NCBI GenBank assembly: GCA_026393655.1
Contig: JAPKZT010000042.1
Location: 1-5,192, forward strand
DNA length: 5,192 nt
Source: Actinomycetota bacterium
Lineage (GTDB): Bacteria > Actinomycetota > Acidimicrobiia > Acidimicrobiales > Ilumatobacteraceae
Reading direction: 5' to 3'
A program made the position numbers and the translations under genes. Under the pieces are notes generated by a model, which saw only the letters and a list, made by a program, of their open reading frames with translations, searched no databases and was not told the origin of the DNA. Of this stretch, positions 1 through 5,192 are shown piece after piece. Position 1 is the stretch's first letter. The number at the start of each line of letters is the position of its first letter.

Positions 1-330
1 ACGTGGACCACGATCGCGGTCTCGGTCGTCAGAGCCGTATTCGCCACGCTCACGTGGTGCGCGCGCAGCAGAAACCTGCTTCATGTATGGCAAAAGTGCC
101 ATCTCACGAGCATTCTTAACGGCTGTCGCGATATCGCGTTGAAGTTGAACGTTGTTGCCGTTCATCCTTCGCGCACGCAACTTTGAACGATCTGACATGT
201 AACGCTGCAATAAATTGACGTCTTTATAGTCGACAAAGCCAACCTTTTCTTTGACTACAACGTTTGAGCGCTTCTTTGGTTTGCGCAACAACGCTTTTTG
301 GGCACGTAACTTGTTGGATTTACTTGTCAT
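1..330 (-). CDS. rpsR: 30S ribosomal protein S18 (3' end beyond window)
   Basis: S18 binds the platform of the 30S subunit as a heterodimer with S6. The 110 codons visible are all open; the start is ATG at 330-328, preceded by AAGGA (343-339) eight bases upstream. The conserved S18 core is clear: VDYKDVNLLQRYMSDRSK (residues 33-50), the basic RARRMNGNN segment (52-60) and the closing ATAVKNAREMALLPY (68-82). Zinc-binding actinobacterial S18 has a CxxC pair near residues 23-26 and a GNC near 60; here those positions are Asn, Val and Asn, so this is the cysteine-free (C-minus) form. S18 normally ends soon after LLPY, but here the frame continues at least 28 residues as an Arg/Asp/Gly-rich tail (RDRDRGPR at 103-110) and leaves the window without a stop. 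It is the third gene of the rpsF-ssb-rpsR operon, 57 bp after ssb. The family call is near certain; the length of the tail is unknown. Confidence 0.96.
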   Translation of the reverse strand, partial: MTSKSNKLRAQKALLRKPKKRSNVVVKEKVGFVDYKDVNLLQRYMSDRSKLRARRMNGNNVQLQRDIATAVKNAREMALLPYMKQVSAARAPRERGEYGSDDRDRDRGPR

Positions 331-387
331 TGGGAATGTCCTTAATCGTCGAGTTTATTTTTATTGCTTAAATGAACTAATTAATTT

Positions 388-843
388 CTAGAACGGTTCT
401 TCGCCATCAAATGGCGTTGCTTCGCTGCCCGGGTTTGTACCTGAGTTTGCTGGGCGGTTGTTGGCTGCTCCGCCACCTTGGCCTTCTTGTTTTGGTGTAC
501 GTACAACCGTTGCGGTTGCCCAACGCAAACTTGGCCCGATGTCATCTGCCACGACATCAATCGCTGTACGCTTCTCGCCCTCGCGAGATGTGTATTCGCG
601 TTGCTCAAGTCGACCAGTCACGACGACTCGCGAACCCTTGACCAAAGTTGCTGCTGCATTTTCGCCAAGTTGACCCCAAGCAGTGACATTGAACCAAGAA
701 GTTTGCTCTTGCCATTCACCGTTGACCTGATATCGACGACCGACGCCCATACTGAATGACGCGACTGCTCGGCCAGTGGCAGTAAATCTGATTTCTGGGT
801 CGCGAGGAAGGTTTCCTACGAGTGTGATGCTGTTGTCAGCCAT
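388..843 (-). CDS. ssb: Single-stranded DNA-binding protein
   Basis: SSB coats single-stranded DNA during replication, repair and recombination and recruits partner proteins through its C-terminal tip. The 151-residue product has a typical OB fold (about residues 1-110): start MADNSITLVGNLPRDPEIRF, then SFSMGVGRRYQ, the aromatic WFNVTAWGQLGENAA and the strand VKGSRVVVTGRLEQREY. A Gly/Asn/Pro-rich disordered linker follows (about 118-143), ending in the acidic-hydrophobic tip DGEEPF, a variant of the usual actinobacterial DDEPPF. The length is normal for the family. The start ATG at 843-841 has a short purine stretch, AAAGGGA, about four to five bases upstream. It lies 30 bp after rpsF and 57 bp before rpsR, as in most bacteria, so co-transcription is likely. 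The plus-strand open frames over this gene are shadows. Confidence 0.97.
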   Translation of the reverse strand: MADNSITLVGNLPRDPEIRFTATGRAVASFSMGVGRRYQVNGEWQEQTSWFNVTAWGQLGENAAATLVKGSRVVVTGRLEQREYTSREGEKRTAIDVVADDIGPSLRWATATVVRTPKQEGQGGGAANNRPANSGTNPGSEATPFDGEEPF

Positions 844-873
844 TTTGTCCCTTTATTTCTTTTGTAAATATTT

Positions 874-1200
874 TTATGCCGAGACGGTCATGCCACGACG
901 TGCGGCTTCGTCATCAGGAAGGCGGAGGAGTTTGTGTCTTAGAACATCATCTGCGATTCGCATGGCACGCTCGGCTTCGTCGAGTGCACCACCTGGCGCT
1001 GAGATATTGAAAATTGCGTAGTAACCATCTTCTTGTTTTTTAATTGGATAAGCCAAACGACGCTTACCCCACCAATCAGGTGTGCCATGAACTTTGCCAC
1101 CGGCAGTAGTTACTGATTTAGTAACAACACTGATCCAGTTGTGGGCTGCGGACTCTTCAAGTTTGCCGCTGACAATAACCATTAATTCGTATGCTCGCAT
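874..1200 (-). CDS. rpsF: 30S ribosomal protein S6
   Basis: S6 pairs with S18 on the 30S platform and does not join the ribosome efficiently without it. The 108-residue product begins MRAYELMVIVSGKLEE, the standard actinobacterial S6 start, and continues with GGKVHGTPDWWGKRRLAYPI (about 40-59, the strand and the basic RRLAYPI motif), DGYYAIFNISAP (63-74) and the C-terminal helix region RIADDVLRHKLLRLP. The length fits the family. I chose ATG at 1200-1198 because the homologous N-terminus starts there and GGGAG (1216-1212) lies 11 bases upstream. The frame stays open to a TTG at 1227-1225, but that codon is inside the leader hairpin and the extra residues have no counterpart in S6. First gene of the rpsF-ssb-rpsR operon; expression is probably controlled by the leader at 1212-1251. 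Confidence 0.97.
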   Translation of the reverse strand: MRAYELMVIVSGKLEESAAHNWISVVTKSVTTAGGKVHGTPDWWGKRRLAYPIKKQEDGYYAIFNISAPGGALDEAERAMRIADDVLRHKLLRLPDDEAARRGMTVSA

Positions 1201-1211
1201 GAACGTAAAAA

Positions 1212-1251
1212 CTCCCTTCGGACCCAACGATTAATTGGGGCCCCCGAAGGG
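1212..1251 (-). promoter_or_regulatory. Predicted S6:S18 autoregulatory leader hairpin of rpsF
   Basis: In the minus-strand transcript CCCUU (1251-1247) pairs with AAGGG (1218-1214) and CCCAA (1239-1235) pairs with UUGGG (1227-1223), around a 7-base loop (1234-1228). Between the two stems the 5' side has CGGGGGC and the 3' side has U followed by CCG (1221-1219). The outer stem can also extend by CGG:CCG to 8 bp. The 3' arm runs straight into the Shine-Dalgarno AAGGGAG (1218-1212), so a folded leader would mask ribosome binding. A hairpin with a CCG in an asymmetric internal loop just before rpsF is the known S6:S18-binding leader found in many bacterial phyla, where the complex represses its own mRNA. 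The pairing is seen directly; function is inferred from position and resemblance. Confidence 0.72.
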
Positions 1252-1270
1252 GCAGGTATGTGAAGTTGAA

Positions 1271-1276
1271 AGTGTA
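1271..1276 (-). promoter_or_regulatory. Possible -10 element for the rpsF operon
   Basis: On the minus strand TACACT (1276-1271) fits the actinobacterial TAnnnT -10 pattern. A start site about 7 bases downstream, near 1264, would give a leader of roughly 64 bases that holds the whole S6:S18 hairpin before the ATG at 1200. I see no good -35 hexamer at 16-18 bases upstream, so this is a weak, position-based call. Read-through from DUF5318 would be an alternative source of transcript. Confidence 0.3.
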
Positions 1277-1278
1277 AC

Positions 1279-1314
1279 GGCACAAACACACAGTGCCACG
1301 TCCCTGTTGCAGGG
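1279..1314 (-). other. Two small inverted repeats after the DUF5318 stop
   Basis: Directly after the TAA of the DUF5318 gene the transcript can form CCCUG-CAA-CAGGG (1314-1302; 5 bp, 3-base loop) and then GGCAC-(9 bases)-GUGCC (1297-1279; 5 bp). Neither is followed by a U tract, so neither looks like a good intrinsic terminator; they may attenuate or do nothing. The second one lies where a -35 region for rpsF would be, so it could also be an operator. Both stems are short enough to arise by chance. Confidence 0.2.
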
Positions 1315-1749
1315 TTATTGAGAGGCTGCCGACTTTCGAGACTTGCGATGACCCCCAAGAACACGAGTTTTAAGCAGATGGTGCCACGAGCAACTACGAC
1401 AGACCTCTATTAAATAAGCCGTGAAACGCTCTGGACGAAAATCGAATTCTTCAACTTCGGCTCGAGTGGCAATAAACCGTCCATGGCTCGGCAACCGCGG
1501 ACCAAAAACATATGACACCGTGACAAGTTGGTCGTTGACACAAATCGGACACTTGACTCGAGTTGATCGACCGAAGTTTCGAGCGACGCGCAACAACTCT
1601 GGATGTGCATCACACAAAGTGTCGCGAGAAACTTCTCCGCGACGAAAATTATTTATTAGAGCACGTCGTGTTAGACGATGATCAATTTCGCCGACAGAGT
1701 TTTCTGCGTGCGACTCATCGGTGTCTGTGCTTTCGGTTTTGCGTGCCAT
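1315..1749 (-). CDS. DUF5318 family protein, putative zinc ribbon, function unknown
   Basis: A 144-residue protein of a family that I know only from Actinobacteria and that has no established biochemical role. After a polar, probably disordered N-terminus (1-20) comes the family core: IDHRLTRRALINNFRRGEVS (22-41), CDAHPELLRVARNFG (46-60), a CPIC knuckle (67-70), VSYVFGPRLPSHGR (78-91) and a second knuckle CRSC followed by SWHHLL (117-126). The two CxxC pairs predict one zinc ribbon, which suggests nucleic-acid or protein binding; that is inference. The C-terminus is basic (GGHRKSRKSAASQ). No Shine-Dalgarno is visible before the ATG at 1749-1747; TACAGT (1765-1760) is a possible -10 for a very short leader, or translation follows read-through from cca 55 bp upstream. 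In Mycobacterium the homologue sits just upstream of ponA1 and the rpsF operon; here it directly precedes rpsF by 114 bp. Confidence 0.85.
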   Translation of the reverse strand: MARKTESTDTDESHAENSVGEIDHRLTRRALINNFRRGEVSRDTLCDAHPELLRVARNFGRSTRVKCPICVNDQLVTVSYVFGPRLPSHGRFIATRAEVEEFDFRPERFTAYLIEVCRSCSWHHLLKTRVLGGHRKSRKSAASQ

Positions 1750-1804
1750 AATTATTTAGACTGTAACATTTAAGTAACAAGATTCGAAACTGAAAATTAA
1801 TAAA

Positions 1805-3205
1805 TCAGGCAGTTCGCAAATCCCACCACGATTTAAGGCGCTCACGAATTACCTCATCGCCGAGCAAACCTTCTTCAATGCGGATTTCCATAAGAAATTC
1901 AAGTGCATCCCCGATGTCTCGACCTGGCTTAATTTTAAGAAACTCCATTACTTGAGAGCCGTCTAGTTCGGGGCGCATTGCCTTTAATTCTTCACTTGCA
2001 GCTAGCTCGGCGATGCGTTTTTCAAGTTCGGTCATACGGCGTGCTAGCGCCTCAACTTTTTTCTCATTGCGTGTCGTGCAATCACTGCGCGTTAAAACAT
2101 TCAAGTCAGCCAAATGTGCGCCGGCATCGCGAACATATCGTCGCACCGCAGCGTCGGTCCATCCCATTTGATAAGTATGAAAACGCGCGCTCAACGCGAC
2201 GAGTTCTGAGACAGTTTCAATATCTTGAGTTGAATACTTCAATTTTCGCATTCGTTCGCGCGTCATGCGGGCGCCCACAGCTTCGTGGTGATAAAAAGTT
2301 ACACCTTTGCCAGCGCGAATTGATCTTGTCTTTGGTTTTCCGACATCATGAAACAACGCCGCCAACCGTGTGATTCGAAAATCGCACGGAGCGTCAGGTT
2401 GAACATTTTCAACGACAGCCAAAGTATGCGTGAGTACATCTTTATGCCTATGAATCGGATCTTGTTCTAGTTGCATCGCCGCTAGCTCTGGTAGAAAATG
2501 TTGCGATAATCCATTATCAACCAAGAACCACAGACCAAACGACGGACGCAATGTGACCATCAGTCGATCGAATTCATCGCGAATTCTCTCGGCGCTGACA
2601 ATTGTGATGCGCTCATTCAATAATTTGACCGCCGAAGTCAACTCAGGCACAGGCACAACCCCAAGACCAGAAATAAACCGTGCCGCTCGCAACATTCGCA
2701 ATGGGTCATCGCTAAAACTTATTTCTGCAGATAACGGCGTGCGCAAAACTTTGGCAAGCAAATCGGCCATGCCATTAAACGGATCAATTAGCTCAGGAGA
2801 TTCGCTGGTTACATCTAGCGCCATTGAATTGATTGTGAAGTCACGGCGTGAAAGATCTTCGTGAACGTCTTTTGAAAATTGCACATCTGGTTTGCGAGAG
2901 TCTGGCGAATATGCCTCGGCGCGGTGCGTCGTGATTTCGTAAACACGCTCGCCTTTTTTCGCACCGATAGTGCCGAATCGTTCACCTTGTGTCCATAATG
3001 CATCGGACCAGCCGGCAAGAACCGACTTAATCTGATCTGGATGGGCGTCGGTTGTAAAATCGAAATCCAAATCTTTGACATTGCGATCCAACATTAAATC
3101 TCGCACGGTGCCACCAACTAAAAATAGTTTGAAGCCAGCATCACGAAACCTAGGGACAAGCGGTGCGATCTCGTTTAAAACAGGCGCGAAGCGCTGGGGC
3201 ATCAC
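1805..3205 (-). CDS. cca: CCA tRNA nucleotidyltransferase (class II, with HD domain)
   Basis: Adds or repairs the 3'-terminal CCA of tRNAs from CTP and ATP in the cytoplasm; actinobacterial copies are often labelled pcnA. The 466-residue product has all class II motifs: the nucleotidyltransferase start LVGGTVRDLMLDR (29-41) with catalytic D47 and D49 in DLDFDFTTDA, ITTHRAE (91-97), RRDFTINSMALD (120-131), DDPLRMLRAARF (166-177) and SAERIRDEFDRL (204-215). An HD-type domain follows, with H260, H286-D287 in LFHDVGKP and a later HHE (306-308), then an alpha-helical C-terminus. Such HD domains can give phosphohydrolase activity, untested here. The segment before FTTDA looks about two residues longer than in the mycobacterial protein. 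The frame opens with GTG (3205-3203) immediately followed by ATG (3202-3200); neither has a Shine-Dalgarno, so a leaderless start is likely. Divergent to the DUF6049 gene and 55 bp ahead of DUF5318, with no terminator seen between. Confidence 0.96.
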   Translation of the reverse strand: MMPQRFAPVLNEIAPLVPRFRDAGFKLFLVGGTVRDLMLDRNVKDLDFDFTTDAHPDQIKSVLAGWSDALWTQGERFGTIGAKKGERVYEITTHRAEAYSPDSRKPDVQFSKDVHEDLSRRDFTINSMALDVTSESPELIDPFNGMADLLAKVLRTPLSAEISFSDDPLRMLRAARFISGLGVVPVPELTSAVKLLNERITIVSAERIRDEFDRLMVTLRPSFGLWFLVDNGLSQHFLPELAAMQLEQDPIHRHKDVLTHTLAVVENVQPDAPCDFRITRLAALFHDVGKPKTRSIRAGKGVTFYHHEAVGARMTRERMRKLKYSTQDIETVSELVALSARFHTYQMGWTDAAVRRYVRDAGAHLADLNVLTRSDCTTRNEKKVEALARRMTELEKRIAELAASEELKAMRPELDGSQVMEFLKIKPGRDIGDALEFLMEIRIEEGLLGDEVIRERLKSWWDLRTA

Positions 3206-3211
3206 GCTTAC

Positions 3212-3217
3212 AGGCTA
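3212..3217 (-). promoter_or_regulatory. Possible -10 element giving a leaderless cca mRNA
   Basis: TAGCCT on the minus strand (3217-3212) fits TAnnnT and is followed by exactly six bases before the GTG at 3205. Transcription starting at that G would make a leaderless message, a common form in Actinobacteria, and would explain the missing Shine-Dalgarno. The hexamer is a low-information match and there is no clear -35. Confidence 0.3.
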
Positions 3218-3261
3218 CGGATACGCAAGCATCAACCGATGAGTTTGCACACTTGATGGGG

Positions 3262-3285
3262 CTAATTGAAGGAACTAATTGAAGG
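3262..3285 (+). repeat. Tandem direct repeat, two perfect 11-bp copies
   Basis: CTAATTGAAGG occurs at 3262-3272 and again at 3275-3285, a 13-bp period with the 2-base spacer AA. A weaker partial match, TTGATGGG, lies just upstream at 3253-3260. Tandem copies a little over one helical turn apart between divergent promoters suggest an operator for a regulator or a recent small duplication. No known regulator motif is recognised. Confidence 0.6.
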
Positions 3286-3312
3286 GTCTGGTGGCACTAC
3301 CGTAATTGCCTA

Positions 3313-5192
3313 ATGATTATGCGCCTAAAAACAATGATCACGCCAATAATCATGGCTGTCGCAATCAGCACAGCCACTCCGTTGATATTGACTCTGCCTG
3401 CCGAGGCTCAACGAACACAGGAAATAGCCGTAACTGGTTTGAAATTATCTGCGCAGAACTTTCATATTTCCACTTCAGGCACATTGCGTTTTGTTTTTTC
3501 GGTAGACGACCCTAATTTGCTCAACAAATTAATGACTGTAAAAAATTCTGTGATTCGTATTTCGATTGGTGCACGAGTTACAGGGGGTGATCAAGCGGTT
3601 CGAGATCTAATTTCAGACCCATCTTTGTTCGCAGCAACAGACTCGGTTGACTTTGCAACTCAAAGTCTTCTGCGAAAACAAGACGGTCAATTCGAAGTCA
3701 CTGCTCTAACTGGTGATTTAAGTGCCGTGGTGGCTAACGGTGTAACTTCTGGGTCACAAAATGACGTGAAAAAAATTGAATTCAGCGGACCGGGTATTTA
3801 TCCAATTCGAATCGAAGCGCTAATAAACAAAACAATACGCGCCAATGTGACAAGTTTTGTCAATCGCGTTGATCTTTCAACTCGCCTTGAGCCAATGCCC
3901 ATAAATCTGCTCGTCACTTTAGATAGCACGAACACACTGCAGCTTGATGGTTCGCACGTCGTTGACGATCTGACTCGTCAAAAAATTTCTCAATTAATTT
4001 CGCTACTGGAACTTGATGGACCACTCGTTTCAACACAAGTATCCCCGCAAGTGATTGATGGCTTGAGTAAGTCAAAAAACCCCGCAGATCAAGAGTTGCT
4101 TTTAAGGCTTACCGATGCAATCAGTAAAACCAATCTGATTGCGACGAGTTATCTGGCGTTCGACCCATCAGGCGCGCGTCAAACTCGGCACGAAAAAGAA
4201 TTTAACTCACTTGTTGATCTTGGGAAAAGCAGTTTAAGTTCTCGTTTCACTTCTAACGTTGCGGTTTCCGATGTTTGGATTGCCAGAACCCCACTTGACC
4301 AATCTGGAGTAGACCTGCTGGCTGAATCTGGATATCGATCAATCGTTATGTTGCCTGCGGCGGGCGCAGCATTAGGCACCTTTGACAACACGGCTCGACC
4401 ATACCGCCTCGTATCTGGCGCTAAGACGATGTCGCTTTATGTCGCAGACCCAACCTATGTAGCCCAATTAGGCGAAACGAAAAATAGTTCGTTCATTACT
4501 GCGAGCGCAATAGCTGCACAACTGTTAGCGCAACGGAGCAAAATTGAAAGCGACGGTGGAACTCCTTCACTTAAGCGAACTGTGTTGACAACTCAAGATG
4601 GTTCGGTATTGAATTCAAATTTGATTCACGAAATTTTATTGATTTTAAAACGCATTCCTCAACAAATTTCAATCCAAACACTGAATAATTTACCTGAACC
4701 TAGACAAGACGCATACAAACCAAATCTTCGAGTTAAAGATACATCTCAATTCAAAACACGAATGAACGATATTGACCTGCTTCGTGCTGACCTTCATAAA
4801 CTCAATTCAACGCTCGACCAGAATTCGAGTACTTGGGCGACGTGGAACGAAAGATTGATGGTCATGTCAAGCGATACTTTGACCACAACCCAGCGCAAAG
4901 AATTTGCAACGCAAACTCGAAACGAACTCAAATCTTTACGAACTGCGGTGACACTTAAAGAAGGCACTACCTTCACATTCGGAAGTCGCAAAAGTCAACT
5001 GCGGCTTGATTTGAAAAATTCTTCAAACGAAGATTTGACGATTCAGGTCAAAGTTGAAAGCCCAAAACTTAAACTCGATAGATCTGTTGCTGTTATTGAA
5101 GTACCAGCAAATAGTGGCAACGAATTAGTAATCAACGTTGTTGCTTTATCGAACGGTTTATTTCCTGTTGATGTGCGAATTTTTACGGCCGA
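3313..5192 (+). CDS. DUF6049 family secreted/envelope protein (3' end beyond window)
   Basis: A large exported protein of an actinobacterial family of unknown function that is usually encoded just upstream of murJ, the lipid II flippase, which hints at a cell-envelope role. All 626 codons visible are open. The N-terminus is a signal peptide: basic MIMRLK, a hydrophobic stretch (about 8-28) and a signal peptidase I site PAEA/Q after residue 32. The mature part has a beta-rich N-terminal region, a central region with SPQVIDGL (near 243-250) and DVWIARTPLDQSGVDLLAES (about 319-338), a polar helical stretch (about 477-545) and an Ig-like beta domain from about 546 (TFTFGSRKSQLRLDLKNSS, then SPKLKL). 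Family members usually reach 700-800 residues with a C-terminal membrane segment, so a tail is probably missing at the window edge. ATG 3313 and ATG 3319 are both possible starts; neither has a Shine-Dalgarno. The family call is from remembered sequence pattern plus synteny with the CCA gene. Confidence 0.8.
   Translation, partial: MIMRLKTMITPIIMAVAISTATPLILTLPAEAQRTQEIAVTGLKLSAQNFHISTSGTLRFVFSVDDPNLLNKLMTVKNSVIRISIGARVTGGDQAVRDLISDPSLFAATDSVDFATQSLLRKQDGQFEVTALTGDLSAVVANGVTSGSQNDVKKIEFSGPGIYPIRIEALINKTIRANVTSFVNRVDLSTRLEPMPINLLVTLDSTNTLQLDGSHVVDDLTRQKISQLISLLELDGPLVSTQVSPQVIDGLSKSKNPADQELLLRLTDAISKTNLIATSYLAFDPSGARQTRHEKEFNSLVDLGKSSLSSRFTSNVAVSDVWIARTPLDQSGVDLLAESGYRSIVMLPAAGAALGTFDNTARPYRLVSGAKTMSLYVADPTYVAQLGETKNSSFITASAIAAQLLAQRSKIESDGGTPSLKRTVLTTQDGSVLNSNLIHEILLILKRIPQQISIQTLNNLPEPRQDAYKPNLRVKDTSQFKTRMNDIDLLRADLHKLNSTLDQNSSTWATWNERLMVMSSDTLTTTQRKEFATQTRNELKSLRTAVTLKEGTTFTFGSRKSQLRLDLKNSSNEDLTIQVKVESPKLKLDRSVAVIEVPANSGNELVINVVALSNGLFPVDVRIFTA

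Larger units (their letters stand above)
3206..3312. promoter_or_regulatory. Divergent promoter region between cca and the DUF6049 gene
   Basis: This 107-bp spacer must hold the promoters for both outward-reading genes. It contains the tandem repeat at 3262-3285, a possible cca -10 (3217-3212) and, for the plus-strand gene, TACCGT (3298-3303), a TAnnnT match ending nine bases before the first ATG. No convincing -35 hexamer is found at the right distance for any of these, and no Shine-Dalgarno lies within 15 bases of either start. GAAGGG (3281-3286) is Shine-Dalgarno-like but 26 bases from ATG 3313, too far to act. Confidence 0.55.

Noticed and set aside
381..759. Several open frames of 70-93 codons on both strands over ssb (for example 411-641, 458-673, 478-759 plus; 381-608 minus)
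   Set aside because: They overlap the well-supported ssb coding frame, show no recognisable domain and have the composition expected of out-of-frame translation.
1201..1227. N-terminal extension of rpsF to a TTG at 1227
   Set aside because: The extra residues are not part of S6, the codons fall in the leader hairpin, and ATG 1200 has its own Shine-Dalgarno.
1302..1314. Intrinsic terminator after DUF5318
   Set aside because: The 5-bp stem with a 3-base loop has no following U tract, so I list it only as an inverted repeat.
1182..1364. 60-codon minus-strand open frame across the DUF5318-rpsF spacer
   Set aside because: It overlaps the ends of both real genes in another frame and runs through the leader hairpin; no similarity or ribosome binding site supports it.
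1978..2864. Plus-strand open frames inside cca (1978-2373, 2553-2864)
   Set aside because: Antisense to a gene with complete catalytic motifs; no independent coding evidence.
3306..3515. 69-codon plus-strand open frame at the start of the DUF6049 gene
   Set aside because: Its translation is rich in Asn and His without structure, and it is out of frame with the 626-codon signal-peptide protein that explains the region.
4179..4991. Minus-strand open frames inside the DUF6049 gene (4179-4391, 4794-4991)
   Set aside because: Shadows of the long plus-strand frame, which is uninterrupted across the whole stretch.
1..5192. CRISPR array, insertion sequence, phage genes, tRNA or toxin-antitoxin module
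   Set aside because: No spaced repeats, terminal inverted repeats, transposase motifs or tRNA-like cloverleaf were seen; the space is almost fully occupied by core genes.

Overview
The window looks like a piece of an actinobacterial chromosome with moderate to low GC content. The lineage call rests on two proteins of families I know only from Actinobacteria (DUF5318 and DUF6049), on an actinobacterial-style SSB and S18, and on gene order. Intergenic stretches and third codon positions are visibly AT-rich for this phylum. That would fit small-genome aquatic actinobacteria (acI/Nanopelagicales-like), but this is inference and the genus cannot be read from the sequence.

Layout. Positions 1-3205 hold five genes, all on the minus strand. 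In transcription order they are a CCA-adding tRNA nucleotidyltransferase (3205-1805), a small DUF5318 zinc-ribbon protein (1749-1315), ribosomal protein S6 (rpsF, 1200-874), single-stranded DNA-binding protein (ssb, 843-388) and ribosomal protein S18 (rpsR, 330 to the window edge, incomplete). A 107-bp divergent spacer (3206-3312) carries a perfect tandem 11-bp repeat. On the plus strand one large secreted or cell-envelope protein of the DUF6049 family starts at 3313 and runs off the right edge.

How the genes work together. rpsF-ssb-rpsR is the classic operon that co-produces the S6:S18 pair, which binds the 30S platform, with the replication and repair protein SSB. Just upstream of rpsF is a two-part hairpin whose 3' arm contains an unpaired or re-pairable CCG and the Shine-Dalgarno sequence. 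This is the expected form of the S6:S18 autoregulatory leader. The cca/DUF6049 divergent pair matches the arrangement near oriC in Mycobacterium (pcnA, a NUDIX gene, a DUF6049 gene, murJ, sigM), and DUF5318 plus rpsF-ssb-rpsR matches the other side of that oriC region. Here the two blocks are joined with neither a NUDIX gene nor a ponA-type penicillin-binding protein between them.

The window is mostly conserved core genome. I found no mobile element, CRISPR array, tRNA or rRNA and nothing that looks like a new defence or mobile system. The points worth a second look are the S6:S18 leader, the cysteine-free S18 with a charged tail, the compacted synteny, the tandem repeat in the divergent promoter region and the apparent lack of Shine-Dalgarno sites at three genes.
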